Below are positions 11,511-22,519 of a stretch of DNA of 64,000 nucleotides, in pieces (the first letter of the stretch is position 1; each line of letters opens with the position of its first letter). The translations under genes and the position numbers were made by a program. Source of the DNA: Thereva unica (Eukaryota; Arthropoda; Insecta; Diptera; Therevidae); NCBI GenBank assembly GCA_949987705.1, contig OX465283.1, positions 76,393,720 through 76,457,719 of the forward strand, written 5' to 3'. Under the pieces are notes generated by a model. That model had not been told where the DNA came from and did not search any database. It was given only the letters and a program-made list of their open reading frames with translations.

Positions 11511-13146
11511 TTATGAGCGACCAGGGGAAAATATAATGTCAGAGGAATGACGGCATTTGCAGGGAAGTGATAAAATGAACAGGGTTGTGACGTTTTTATT
11601 ATGAAAACTAACGTCAGTGGATGTTTTAAACTTGTAGTAAACTCTGTTGCCCTTTAAAACTATTGATGGTGCAGGTAATAAGCTAACAATTTGATTGAGA
11701 GAAACAAATGAAAAATCTTCTTGGGTAAATTTAAAAAGAGTCGCATCTTCATCACAAACTTTCAAAAACGTTATTTTTACTTCTTGTTCTTCTTCGTCGA
11801 TTTCACCACCACAAACTGCTACATATCGGTACTCTGTTTTTCGGGCAAGTAATTTTACTAATAAGTAATCTCCCGTCTTAAATAAACTTGGTGGGGGTGA
11901 ACAGCTGTTCTTCTGCACTTCGCTTTTCCAGCGGATTGCCTGAATTTAGATTTTGAGGCTCGGGTAGGTCATCATTTTGTTGGTATTCCACATCACTATC
12001 TGAATAAACTTCCTCCACTTGAAGTGCAGCAAACTCATTCTCTATATATGTTAGATTTCCTAGTGAAAAATGATCACATACATCTTTGTCACAAAAACAA
12101 CTCAAAGCTTTCATTAAAATTGTGTTCTTTAACAAAACGCTTCCTTTCACCTGGCGAACTTTGAGAGTTCCTTTAAATTGCACTAATTTTTATGCATTCT
12201 CTTTGATAAGTTGTTCAATTTCCTCTACTTGATAATTCTCAATTACCATGACTTTTATACCTGGACAATTCTTTTGAACTACGTCTGCTGAGATTTCCAA
12301 AGATGTCACATCACTTCCTCTAGCCACAACTTGATCTGCCGTCCTTTTGCACACCGCTCCAACTCCGTCAGGTGCACCCTTGCCGTGACCGGCCTCATGA
12401 TAATTCCAAGTAAAGTTTATAATACTTGGATAAAAATGCTTCAGTTGATTAGCCAATAAATAAAACATTGTTTTATTTCTGTACTGCGTTACCAGACCGT
12501 CACTAAGGAAATGAAGATTAGTAATATTCGGTGGAAGTACTCTGAAGATTGGCATTATATGTGCCCAGATGGCAGCAGGAGAATGTGATAAGTTATGAGA
12601 CATGGTGCAGTAACAGTTGGATACAACTTCATTATTTGTATTGTCTTTTGTGTATGTCACAACAGTATGCAAGGTAATTTGTGTCCGTGATCCACCGAAA
12701 TGATATGCTTGAATCTCTTTTCCACATTTCGTGCTATAGTTTTCGCTAAAATCCATATGGATAAGACAGTCATTTTCAGTTAAATTGTTCTTCAGCACTT
12801 TTATTGATTTGTACTGATGTACAATGTTGAGCTCGTGTTGAAAGAAGCGATGAAAGCTTTCTTCTAGCTTCATTATTATATCTTGTGGGGCAATAATTAA
12901 AGTATGTTTGACATATTTTCTAATCGTACGAGCTGTATGAGTTTTTGAATCAAATATTTCTTCTGCTGCATAAATCCATTGCTTCAATTTTAGATTCATT
13001 GTATTATTAAATTCTTTGTATATAACAGTTCTTAATTTACACTGCTTACATCGTCTTGAAAGACAGTGTTCATCATATCTGTCACAACAAAGCTCCTCAA
13101 GAAGCTTCTGGTGACAGCCACTTGAAGTTATATTTGTACGATACAA
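11511..13146 (-). pseudogene. Core and C-terminal block of the DDE-family gene
   Basis: The first codons (TTG TAT CGT at 13146) continue the frame from before the TA insertion. A Cys cluster (LCCDRYDEHC, RRCKQCK) precedes the core: MDFSENY near residue 132, SDG near 216 and the glycine-rich HGKGAPDGVG near 254. An in-frame TAA at 12190-12192 follows KENA, and the same frame continues to 11878. A shift near 11890-11918 then brings in a C-terminal domain with GDYLLVKLLARKTEYRYVAV, a beta-rich style common at the end of this family. It ends at 11511. Confidence 0.7.
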
Positions 13147-13148
13147 TA

Positions 13149-13579
13149 GCTGCGTTCCTTTTCTGCTAATTTTTACTATTTTTTACACTTGTGTACTAGC
13201 AACTACACTTGCTCTTATAAACACAATTGAAATCCGCTAGGGGGAAAGCGGCCATTTCGAGTCTATTGAGAATTATTTTCACTTACGCCATTACCCGCTA
13301 GATGGCTTTTATTTGTGTCGAGCTGATTTTCTCATATAAAAACGTCCATAAATAAAACTTCAGTCGTATAATTATCAAAAATTATTATCTTTCGTTTTAC
13401 TTTAGAAATTGTCGCATTTATTTCTCCATTGTGTCACAAATTCTTCTTTTAAGAATTTTTTATTTGTAAAGTTTAAAGTAACGTCAAAAATTTCAAGTGA
13501 GATTTTACTCAAATCAGAAAATTTAGCGTTTCTTTTCTGCTCTGCTCACAAGTACTAAATAGTAGAAAAGGAACGCAGC
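13149..13579. mobile_element. 431-bp TA-flanked MITE inside the DDE-family gene
   Basis: Ends are GCTGCGTTCCTTTTCT and its inverted copy AGAAAAGGAACGCAGC, with looser pairing further in (TACTATTTAGTACTTG). TA flanks both sides (13147-13148 and 13580-13581). Excision with one TA rejoins the interrupted reading frame exactly, which confirms the boundaries. A TA duplication points to a Tc1/mariner-type mobiliser. No coding capacity. Confidence 0.9.
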
Positions 13580-13581
13580 TA

Positions 13582-14226
13582 ATGTTTCTAGCATGTAATC
13601 AAAGTTCGCGTGTACTATACATAGACAAGTATCACGGTCTGCTACTTTCGGTGACACAATCCAAAATGGTTTACATTTGCAAAAAGTGGAATAAGGCAGA
13701 GTTATTCCTGAACTTCTTATAAATTCCCTATGTAGGTTTTTCATTGTATCTTGTAAAAAAACGTTTTTGTTTACGTACCTTGTTTTTGGTGACGAATTCT
13801 TTTTTGCCAGCACACAATCTAGTGTTGGAGTCATCTTCGAAAAATTTAATTACTGCAGCTTTTAAATCTTTTGAAAGTCGATCTTTTCTAACTTTGCGAT
13901 GAAGATCAAGAATGTTTCCTGATTTTGAAGCTGTGTTGAATCTTTTCTTACTTAGGCCAACTTCTTCAAACAATTTATATTTCTTAACATTTTTTCCTAC
14001 TAACATTCTTGAAAATACTGTGCGCTCATTCCTTGATTTTAAGTTTCTAAAGTTTTCGGAAAGTTGTTCCTTCATAACTTCTCCGAATAAAAGGGTCCTC
14101 TTAACAGTATCTATGCAACTTGGAGTATCCAATATTTTTTGCACTTTAGTAGCGGGACTCAGTGTTTGCTTTTCTTTAGCGCGAATCAGTCTTTTTTTGT
14201 ATTTTTCCAACTTCTTTTTAAATTTA
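13582..14226 (-). pseudogene. Middle block of the DDE-family gene
   Basis: Begins just inside the TA at 14227-14228 with a basic coiled segment (KKKLEKYKKRL). It continues to AGKKEFVTKNK, after which a 1-base frameshift in a T run near 13757 moves the frame. The next frame gives DTMKNLHREF and the Cys-containing CKCKPFWIV and DTCLCIVHANF. It stops at the TA element at 13579. The ORF portion between 14229 and 14294 belongs to the inserted element. Confidence 0.7.
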
Positions 14227-14500
14227 TACCCCGGCTTCACCGGCCTTAGTTTAATCAAGTTCATTTCAATATGCAAAAGTGGCTTCACCGGCATTGTTCA
14301 GTTCAGAAAGCTTCGTGTGTGACGTAGGGCCTTTTCGAAAACGTCAAAGATTGATGGCAACGTCTGAGGTTTTAAAATCAAGAGTGCGACGCTGGATCGT
14401 CACGGCAATATATTGCAGTCTGTATGCAATGAAATCGTCAACGTTTTCGAACGTTCAATTTGATTACTGAACAAGGACTGGGAATTTTTTTAGAAAGAAA

Positions 14501-15790
14501 ATGAACAAACCTTTAGTTCATATTATATTAAGTGAATTTATTGATTATTATGGAAAGAGTGCCCTAAAAAATTCACTAGTGAACAAAAAAAGTATTTATA
14601 AAAAAATTTTGGTTTTTCAACATTTAAAAATTGGAGCATGTAAAAGAAGCATTCCAAAAATTTATAATTTCATGAAAACGATAAAGGAATATCCGGATGA
14701 TATATTTAGGAAACATTTCCGTATGGAAAGGGCTACATTTAAAGTGAATTTTTTAAATTAGATTCATGTATTTAACAGTAACTATCAAATTTTAGGATCT
14801 TGTAAATCTGCTGCAAGCACACTGGCAACAAGAATGGACAGGAAGGCCAAAAATAGATGTTACAAAATCTCTATATCTAACAATATGGAGATTAGCAAAT
14901 CAGACGCCATTCCGAATTATTTCAGATCGATTTAATGTTAGTTTGAGCACCGCACATTTAACTTTTAAAAAGATGACTAAGCTTTTAACCAGTTTTGTCA
15001 ACAATTTTGTCAAGTGGCCAAATTCTAGAGAAGCAATGCAAAAAGTAATGGATGCATTTCAAAATCTCAGAGAGAAAAACCATTTCCTAATGTTATTGGA
15101 TGCATCGATTCTACTCATATTGATATTCAAACGCCTAAGGTAGATAGTCTTAGTTACTATAACCGAAAAGGAAGGCACTCAATAATATTGCAAGTAAATA
15201 TGATTTTTTTTAGTTCAATATGCGCTTAGTAGTGTGGTGTGACAATTTATGTAAATTTTATTTTTATAGGCCGTTTGTGATGCTGAATTGAAATTTATTG
15301 ATGTGTTTTTTGGATATCCAGGAAGAGCACATGATGCCGCTGTCTGGGAGAGCTGTCCCTTGAAAGAAAAATTAGAAAGCGGTAGCATATACCTGCCAGA
15401 AGACAGCCATTTATTAGGAGACTCGGCGTACCCTATTTCCCATTATTTGATGGTACCCTTTCGGGATAATGGATTTCTCTCAACACAACAAAGAAAATAT
15501 AACTGGTACCATAGCTCAACCAGAGTGTGTGTGGAACAAGCTTTTGGGATTTTAAAATTTTAAGACAACTTCCCATTTACAAAATATCAGAAGCAAAGAC
15601 CATTGTAATATCGTGCGTAGTGCTTCATAATTTCATAATTTACAAAGAAGGTTACCGTGAGGAAGATCTTATATTGCCTGATGAATATGACGAGCATGTT
15701 GCAAATGGTCATTTTTATGAACCTACTAACCGAGAACGTAATGAGGCAATAGAAAAACGCGACAGGATAGCACATTTATTTATGTGCTAA
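14501..15790 (+). CDS. Harbinger transposase (HARBI1-like DDE nuclease), frameshifted
   Basis: Likely three exons. Exon 1 is 14501-14749, ending in FRMERATFK before GTGAAT. Exon 2 is about 14816-15194, beginning DLVNLLQ after TTTTAG. Exon 3 runs from 15270, AVCDAELKFID after TATAG, to 15790. Catalytic acids: D at 15107-15109 in GCIDSTH, D at 15420-15422 in LLGDSAYP and E at 15534-15536 in CVEQAFG, the usual DDE_Tnp_4 order. Two one-base shifts, at the TTT/CCT near 15090 and in the A/T run near 15555, break the frame. The product would cut and paste the element at 3-bp targets, normally together with the Myb-like partner. Reading across the two shifts gives a full-length domain. Confidence 0.85.
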
Positions 15791-16046
15791 AAAGAGCTCG
15801 TATGATCACATAATTTTTAATAATGTATTTTGAATTTAAATAATGATTTTTATTTTATGTTGAAATAAAACATTTTTTGTTCTTTTAAACAAATCCTTTT
15901 TACAAGGAATTATTAATTTAATTGCCTCTTTCATCTGCCGTTGGCGAAATATATAAATAAACAAACACAAAACAAAGTTAAAATAAAACTAATCATTGCC
16001 TCTTTTATCCAGTCACTGGCAAGAAATATAAATGAAAAACTACTTT

Positions 16047-16733
16047 CTAATTGGTTTTATCTAAAAACTTCTCTAAAACTAAACGCAAACTCTTCAACTC
16101 CTCTATTCTTTCTTTTTCTATGTGTACAAGTTCCGTATGTCGTCTTTCCGTTTCTATTGCTTCTTCCTTAAAGAAATTCAAAATTTCGTTATCTCTTTTT
16201 GTTTTTTTGGGAGTCGGCTCGATATTTTCTAATTGGGAACTGGAATCCTCTAAATCATCAAAATTTGAAATTAAATTTTCCGTTGGAGGAGCTATGAAGG
16301 ATGACGATCCGTAAACAATATCGAAATCTTCATAATAGTCCCAAAGGGTGGCATTTTTTCCTGTTTGTCTATTCCTCTTTTTTATCCTTTTATACGTTGT
16401 AAATAAATTTGTAAATTTAATTTTACATTCTTCCCTTGAAAAGGGAAACTCCTTATTGTTTTTTTTATTTCTGCAGCAACTAAATTCCACAAAACAGTTT
16501 TTTTCCTTTTGCCCTCGTTGAATTCCTTTTCCAGCGATAGCCTTGCCGAAACCAAACACTTAGTTTGGTCTTTTGTCCAGCTTATATTTTCGCTGAAAAC
16601 CAAAATAAATAAGTAATAAATCAACTTATTAGAAAATTTAAATGAATTTATAATAGAAACTTAAATTTTCTTACCCCTCTTGTAAATTCATTGCCATCTT
16701 TATTACGTTGCCGTTTATTTTTTGACATTGCAT
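16047..16733 (-). CDS. Harbinger Myb/SANT-like DNA-binding protein, frameshifted
   Basis: Exon 1 is 16733 (or Met at 16697) to 16675, with a GTAAG donor. The intron has a TTTTCAG acceptor at 16593. Exon 2 starts at 16592 and reads ENISWTKDQTKCLV, a Trp-containing Myb/MADF-type start, then LWNLVAAEI. A one-base shift in the A-run near 16465 passes to the second frame (INKFTNLFTTYKRIKKR style basic helix, then WDYYEDFDIVYG). The C-terminus is acidic, then a coiled ERIEELKSLR tail. In Harbinger elements this protein binds the ends and escorts the transposase to the nucleus. Confidence 0.75.
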
Positions 16734-17311
16734 TTGGAATTCTTAGCATGCTTTTTTGCACAATATATTTCGGTCAAATGCGACGTCGGCAAGTATTCGA
16801 AATCTAGACTTTTGCGTCAAAAACTTTTCGAAATCTAGATCTGAGTTGAAAACCGGTCATTGACGTTTTCGAAAAGGCCCGTACATATTACATTCGAAAG
16901 CTCCTTTACTGACGTCTACTTATTTCAGTTTCGCAAATCAAAGTGTAAAATCACAAATATTTTCTTGCCAAATATCAATTAAATACATTTGTTCTACGGA
17001 AGACCAATTTTTCTTTTATACTTCCTTTTTTGATCCATGTTTATTTTCTCCAAGCTCTTACTTTAACTGTCATGTAATAACGTCAAAACAATTTCCAACA
17101 AAATACATCAGCTGACATGGAAATATTCCAATTTTTTACTCTCTTTTGAGCGAGCTTTTACTTTGAAACTCAATTTCATGTTCTGTAGGCCCAAAGCAGG
17201 CTTTTTTTCCTGACTTTAAAATGTGAAAAATGTATGGGAAATCAGGAAATTTTAAAGTACTGTAGACTAATTTGCTCGAACTTGCGAAATTTTGGCGGTG
17301 AAGCCGGGGTA

Positions 17312-17756
17312 TTAATATCTCTTGATCTTTTCTTTTCATTTCCTTGTTTCTAAATTTTCTCATCTTCTCAAACTTCTGTCTAGCAGCCATAGATCTCGCA
17401 TTTGCCACTATAGCAGGTTCGATATTTTGAATTGCTTCTGCGTCACTGTCAGGTGGAGTGGTATATTGCATAAACCTATTAGTTACGTCTTTGAGCACAG
17501 CACGTCTTTTACGGTAAGCGAGAGATCTTTGTTTCCACTCTTTTCTTACTTGACGTTGTTCTCGTCGAGTCATTTCTTTAATAAGTTTCACAGTACCTTT
17601 ATCTTTCTTGTTCTTATACTTTTGTTTCTACTTTTCTTTTTGCTCAGCCTATTTAACTGGATCATTTTTTATCCTTTGATAACGTGCTCTTTCAGCTAAC
17701 CTCTTCTTTTCAAGCTTATCTTCTCTTGTCAATTTCTTATTTTTGATAGGGGTCAT
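17312..17756 (-). pseudogene. N-terminal block of the DDE-family gene
   Basis: Starts with ATG at 17756 and is very rich in Lys, Arg and Glu. It runs through a block like EKKRLAERARYQRIKNDP, then KLIKEMTRREQRQVRKEW, as in related invertebrate repeat proteins. TAG codons at 17649-17651 and 17628-17630 interrupt it. It ends where the CCCCGGCTTCACCG-bounded element begins. The final part of the minus ORF (17136-17309) is element sequence, not gene. Confidence 0.65.
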
Positions 17757-19487
17757 TTTCAAACTTTTTACGAATTTCTTACTGTGTTGAGAAAAAATAG
17801 GATTAGTTAATTAAAATATTGTTTTAATAAGATTAGCAGAAACAAAGTTTGTATATTAAACGCGCATGAAATTGCAAACTCTTGCTATATTCACAAAATC
17901 TTCAATCTGCGCTTTCTAAATTGACAAATGACCTAAAAATCCGCCATTATTTGAGGCAACTTCACACTGCAATACTGCCAACCTTATTGAGTTGAAATGG
18001 ATGCGTTCAGAAAAAGTGCCTAAAATCTTAATTTTAAAGTGACCAGGGTTGTGATGTCGAAATTCTTAGGGCATTTCAAAAGTTGCAAAATTATTAAATA
18101 AAATTTAAAAAAAAAAATTGTTTCATTCTACTACAATATAAATTAAACTGCATACATGACTTATGGAGGAGAACTTTTAATTAAATGTGATTATTAAAAG
18201 CAAAGAAATATGTTTTATGTATAATAACGCGGTTGGGGACATTACAGGGGAGTGATTTTTTGATAGCAATTTTGAGACAAAAACTAGGAAATATTAGATT
18301 TTCGTATTAAAAATGTAACGTTCCATAAAATATATTATCTTAGGAACGCTTTTAACGGTTTCATCTGAACAATTACTTTATATTTCTATAAAATTATCTT
18401 AGAGACGGACTTATGCCCTAATAGCTTAGAACTACCCAAAAAAAGCCTTTCAATATATTCAAATTTTATTCAACTGATTCATTATGTTTTTTTTGGTTTT
18501 GCAAATGTAGTTGAATTTAATGTAACGTAACGATTTACGTGTCGGTAATCCATTCTTGTTTTTTTTTGTCTGGACCATATACAAATAAAGCGCGCTACAT
18601 ATATTTGGACATGCGAAACATTGAAACATTGAGGAATTGTCCCTGAGATTTGTTGATTGTAATTGTGAATGCCAATCGGACTGGAAAATGTAATCTTTTG
18701 AAAACTAACACATGTGGGTGATGTATTAAGGGCATAAGCCTAACAAAGAAATGAAAACAATTCCCGAAGCAAGAGTTAGTACAATCAAACTCAACTACTA
18801 CCTGGCACCGTCTTCAAAAGTGATTCTTCTTTCTAGATCCATTCTGATTGGATTAATGTTGTTAAGAATTACAAACAATTATTTCATCGTTTTTTTGTGC
18901 ATTTTGTGCGGTTTTTTTCTGAAGTCGGTTTTTAATTTTTTTTTTAAATTTCGTACTTTTTAGTCCATTCATTTTTTTCGGGGGCAATATAAAAAAAATT
19001 ATTAACGTAGGTCTACACGGCACAAATAGATCGTTGCGTGTGAACTCAACTGTTCGGCTTGCACAATGTAAAATGGTTAGATTGTACCAAATATGTCTCG
19101 GTGATGTTCGACTACTTGCTCCTCCGACCTTATCACAATCAATGTAACATAATATAACGTGTTGATAAGTATAAATATAATGCGCAATAACTAATGGAGG
19201 TAATTTTCACTCGTCATTTGCACTCAGTTTATTTACACAATTCGACTTGCGCTATACAATTTAAAAAACTAAATTGTTGCGTATGAGCCCACCTTTACGA
19301 TAAGTATGACAATGACACGCTGCCATAGTATCGTTTAACCGACGATGCAGCGCACGTATTGCGAGAATGATTCTACTTTTTAAATCCATTCTGAGAAGTA
19401 TAACACACCGCCGCGCCATCGAAAAAAATCGAAGCAGTAGCTAAATAGTTGTTGCAGTAATGTATTTGCATATTTTCGGACGAATTT
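17757..19487. other. No gene seen
   Basis: 5' flank of the DDE-family gene and then AT-rich DNA. The 70-codon ORF at 18751-18963 is low complexity and unsupported. No mirrored ends were spotted. Confidence 0.5.
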
Positions 19488-20140
19488 ACAAAAAAACTTA
19501 TTTAATATGAAACAAAATTCTCCGGGGGAAATTAAAAGAAATATTTATTGTGAAGTCGATAGTTGACTGTACTATACTCGTCATATACTTTCATTTGATA
19601 CCCATAACAAGGACGTTCTAAAGAAAAAGTAAGCCGCCATTTTGGGTTTTGAATGACGCCACATAGCGAAGTGTGTTCTACTTGTCACACCTTTTTATTT
19701 GATACCCATTTCGGGAGTCGGGGAGCCCAATTGCAAAATTCGACTGCCATCTTGATTTTTTTACAAAATGATCAGATTGTATTGTCATGCGAACTATACG
19801 TATGTGTAAAATTTGCAGTTGATCGGTTATATGGAAGTGGGTCAAAATCAAGTTCAACATTTGTTTACAGTACACACACATACAAGTCAAGGAAATATAA
19901 GCTTAATTGCCATTGATAGCGGGGAAATCAAATGTAAACAATAAAATTCTTTGATTCTTCACCCACGTCATGGTATATTTCTTTATTCAATATAAACAAT
20001 AGTTTTTGAGCTGCAAATCAAAACTATATGCCATAATTTCGTTATCATCGGTTTTTGTACTGGAAGCTAATTTAGAGAAGTATTCATGTCAAAAACTTGT
20101 TTCATATGAAACAAAATTCCCCGAAGGAAATTAAAAAAAA
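19488..20140 (+). repeat. Dispersed repeat family D, copy 2, with direct repeat flanks
   Basis: The core 19580-19830 matches the 37980-38410 copy: TTTCATTTGATACCCAT, GCCGCCATTTTGG at 19633-19645, CCACATAGC, TTGATTTTTTTACAAAATG and TTGCAGTTGATCGGTTATAT. A block of about 50 bases (AATATGAAACAAAATTCTCC and following) at about 19505 recurs at about 20103 as a direct repeat. Non-coding. Confidence 0.65.
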
Positions 20141-20164
20141 AATTATTATGACGAAAAAAAAGCA

Positions 20165-20245
20165 CCGCGAGCCGAAGAATCGAACTCGCAGCCCCACAGA
20201 GCCCCCCAGCTGAGGGTACTTCTCCCTAGCCCTCTGCGCCATGGC
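20165..20245 (-). other. tRNA-like pol III module (SINE-type)
   Basis: Read on minus it has a perfect A-box match, TGGCGCAGAGGG (20241-20230), and a B-box-like GAGTTCGATTC (20187-20177), followed by a T-run terminator near 20160. The A-to-B distance of 54 is too long for an ordinary tRNA. No acceptor stem forms, so this is a tRNA-derived repeat or decayed tRNA rather than a working tRNA gene. Confidence 0.45.
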
Positions 20246-20317
20246 AGATACTGTCGATGGTTGACTAATATGTTAATAAATCATTCCAGAAAGAAGAAAA
20301 AGAGAAAAAGGAAACAA

Positions 20318-20402
20318 TCTGCCCCGACCGACCAGGGCTTGAACCTGCAACGCTACGTGCCGCTGAATCGAGGCGCACTCTCTCACCGGCCTTCTACCAG
20401 TT
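20318..20402 (-). other. Second tRNA-like module
   Basis: On minus, GGTTCAAGCCC (20345-20335) fits the B-box. The expected A-box region (GGCCGGTGAGAGAGTGCG, about 20390) fits poorly. It lies about 75 bases upstream of the first module in the same orientation, suggesting a compound SINE or tRNA pseudogene pair. Confidence 0.3.
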
Positions 20403-20409
20403 TTGCAAC

Positions 20410-21477
20410 AATAAAGTAGTATTTGTTCGGTGCCTATGAAATGGTTAGGTTGAACTAATTTTAACAGTTTTTTATGCCTAATTTCGAACTCCGTTATCAG
20501 AATTTCGAAAAAAAATAACGGGACCATCGTGGGAAACTCCAACTCCTTCAAATGAACCAAAAAAAAAGCAAAAAAGTTATTGGATTACAAAGTTATGCGT
20601 GAACAGGACTACAAAATACCTACACGTCGAATTGAGTAACCTCCTCTTTTTTTGAAGTCGGTTAAAAAATGAATCGCATTGTCTAAAAATTATGACTTCC
20701 GTCAAATTTTCCATGCGCAGTGTTTATGCTGAATTGGCTGAATAGACATTAACTAGATTTCGAGCGAGATTTCATTGAAATCTCCCTCGTAGGGCGATTT
20801 CATTTTATATGCAAAAACATGAGGTTTCACATGAGATTTTGTCCGAAATCCTCATTTTTGCCGAAATCGAAGGATTTCGAGTGCGATGGAAACATGGTAT
20901 AAAACAACATAACACGGAAGATTGTTTTAAAATAAAAACTCATAAATTCGGTAATGTTAATCAAAATATTGTACAATAAGAAAAACATGTAGCCGAACAA
21001 GAAAATTGTCGCTCTGGCCAGTTCGAGTAACTTTTTCACAATAGTTGCTGATAATTCACAAAAAACAATTAAAATAAAATACAAATAATGGAAATAAACA
21101 AATATTAAATATTAAAAATTGTTATAATTGTATTAAAAGTGAATATAGTTAAACAATAACAAACCCAACAAAAATGATATTTTATTTTATCTTATTTCTT
21201 CTTCTTTTGTTAAAAAGGGAACATCCATCTTAGGTCTTCGTTTTCTTTAGAATGACCAAAAATCGGTGATAGAATTCGTGATATTTGTACGGATAAATTA
21301 ACTCGAAGATGATTACTCTTAGGTTAATTCATCATCATACGCACCACAAGAAAACAAAACAAATAAATTTTTCTCTACCAGATTACATGACACCACATAA
21401 ATAAGCGGACTTCAGAGATACCTACGTCTTCCTAACTGGATTCTCGAAAAGCCTTAACAATCTTCCAACGATTCACC
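20410..21477. other. No gene seen
   Basis: AT-rich. Minus ORFs of 85-95 codons (20273-20560, 20827-21084) are hydrophobic or low complexity and carry no motif. Confidence 0.5.
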
Positions 21478-22197
21478 AAGGGGGTCAACCTGTGTAAAAT
21501 TTTCGAAAAATCTTTTTTTTTTTACTTTTTTTGCATCTTGAAGATGTGAAGAATGATGTCCCAAAAATTTTTTCCCGAATTCGACTTATTTCAAACGTGA
21601 CAGGGCGCTGAGTCTAGAATACTAAGTTCTGTTGTCTCCAAACTTTGAAAGCGTTTTTCTCGAAACCATGTTTTTGAAATTTGCGTGCAGGATTAAAGAT
21701 TATCTGCTCAACAGATCAACTTGAAATTTTGACAGAATCATAAATAGAGATAAATGAAGGTACCCACGTAGGGGTTTTTCGATATCTTTTTATTTGTTTA
21801 TTTTACAGCCTTTTTTTTATGGAAAAAAAGCAAAAAAATGCTAAATTTTTATGAAATGTACTGCCATTTATTCAATTTTTTGAATTTCGTCAAAATCCTA
21901 CGTCAGTACCTCGACAACAGAAACACAAATAAAATCCTTTTTACTTTTTGTGTTTCAGATGAGTGGTTCGAGCGGAATCTTGCACGCAATTTCGGTATTC
22001 TATTTTGAGGACGTCACTTTCAATGGCCTCAATAAATATAAGCCTTCGGTTTACACTTTTGGAAAAATTTACAGTTATAATAAAAACATAAACCTTTAAA
22101 ATAACATTAAACTTATTCCAATATTCAAATTATTTCTCCTAATAAAAATTCCCAAAAAAGCGTTCGAAATACCGCTTTTACACAGGTTGACCCCCTT
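21478..22197. mobile_element. 720-bp TIR element
   Basis: AAGGGGGTCAACCTGTGTAA at the left is mirrored by TTACACAGGTTGACCCCCTT at the right, about 22 bp. The interior is non-coding. No convincing target duplication (ACC outside the left end, AAG outside the right). Confidence 0.75.
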
Positions 22198-22519
22198 AAG
22201 CCTTTTATCAACGATATTCTGCACTTGTATTAACTCAACTCCTTCAAAAAAAAATTACATTTTCCAACTTCACAAGTTTACTGAATCTCGTTTAAACCCA
22301 GACTTCCCATTTGTGAGTAATTCAACAAAAATGGTTATACCTATCTCCTATTTTAAACTCCAGTTTTATTTTCGGTTTCGCCGTTCTTGGACCACTACCT
22401 CTTGGATCTCCTACAGTCACACGTTCTGTGCAACCCCTTGCTTAATATTTCCTTCACATAAAATTGTTCGTAATTCAATTTCCAAATATTTTCTTACAGT
22501 CTTTATAGTGATCGTTAGA
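22198..22519. other. No gene seen; probable gypsy 3' flank
   Basis: AT-rich. The plus ORF 22187-22588 has no recognisable domain and overlaps the TIR element and the putative LTR. Confidence 0.4.

Larger units (their letters stand above)
14327..16880 (+). mobile_element. PIF/Harbinger DNA transposon, complete ends
   Basis: 2554 bp with perfect 20-bp terminal inverted repeats GGGCCTTTTCGAAAACGTCA. GTA flanks both sides (14324-14326 and 16881-16883), the 3-bp duplication size of Harbinger. It holds the two genes expected of an autonomous element: a DDE transposase on plus (14501-15790) and a Myb/SANT-like DNA-binding protein on minus (16733-16047), convergent. Three apparent frameshifts (near 15090, 15555 and 16465) are all single-base and lie in or next to homopolymers. 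Confidence 0.93.
14229..17309. mobile_element. TA-flanked TIR element hosting a Harbinger
   Basis: CCCCGGCTTCACCGGC at the left is mirrored by GGCGGTGAAGCCGGGG at the right (14 bp exact). TA lies outside each end (14227-14228 and 17310-17311). It sits in the DDE-family gene and itself contains the complete Harbinger (14327-16880), so its own length is about 527 bp. Simple excision leaves the gene frames off by one, so one further indel is needed. Confidence 0.65.
11511..17756 (-). pseudogene. Broken transposon-like gene of an uncertain DDE-type family (about 900 codons)
   Basis: Three collinear minus-strand blocks make one intronless gene: 17756-17312 (basic N-terminus), 14226-13582 (coiled, basic middle with Cys motifs) and 13146-11511 (core and C-terminus). 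The core has the ordered motifs MDFSENY, then SDGLVTQYRNK, then HGKGAPDGVGAVCKR. This pattern is known from repeated proteins in many invertebrate genomes. Reading the acidic residues as a D-D-E/D site is inference. Damage: in-frame stops at 17649-17651, 17628-17630 and 12190-12192; frameshifts near 13757 (T run) and near 11890-11918; and two insertions (14229-17309 and 13149-13579). Removing the second insertion with one TA rejoins the frame exactly. TIRs of the element itself were not found. Confidence 0.75.

Noticed and set aside
20165..20245. A functional tRNA gene
   Set aside because: A- and B-boxes are present but their spacing is too long and no acceptor stem can be formed.
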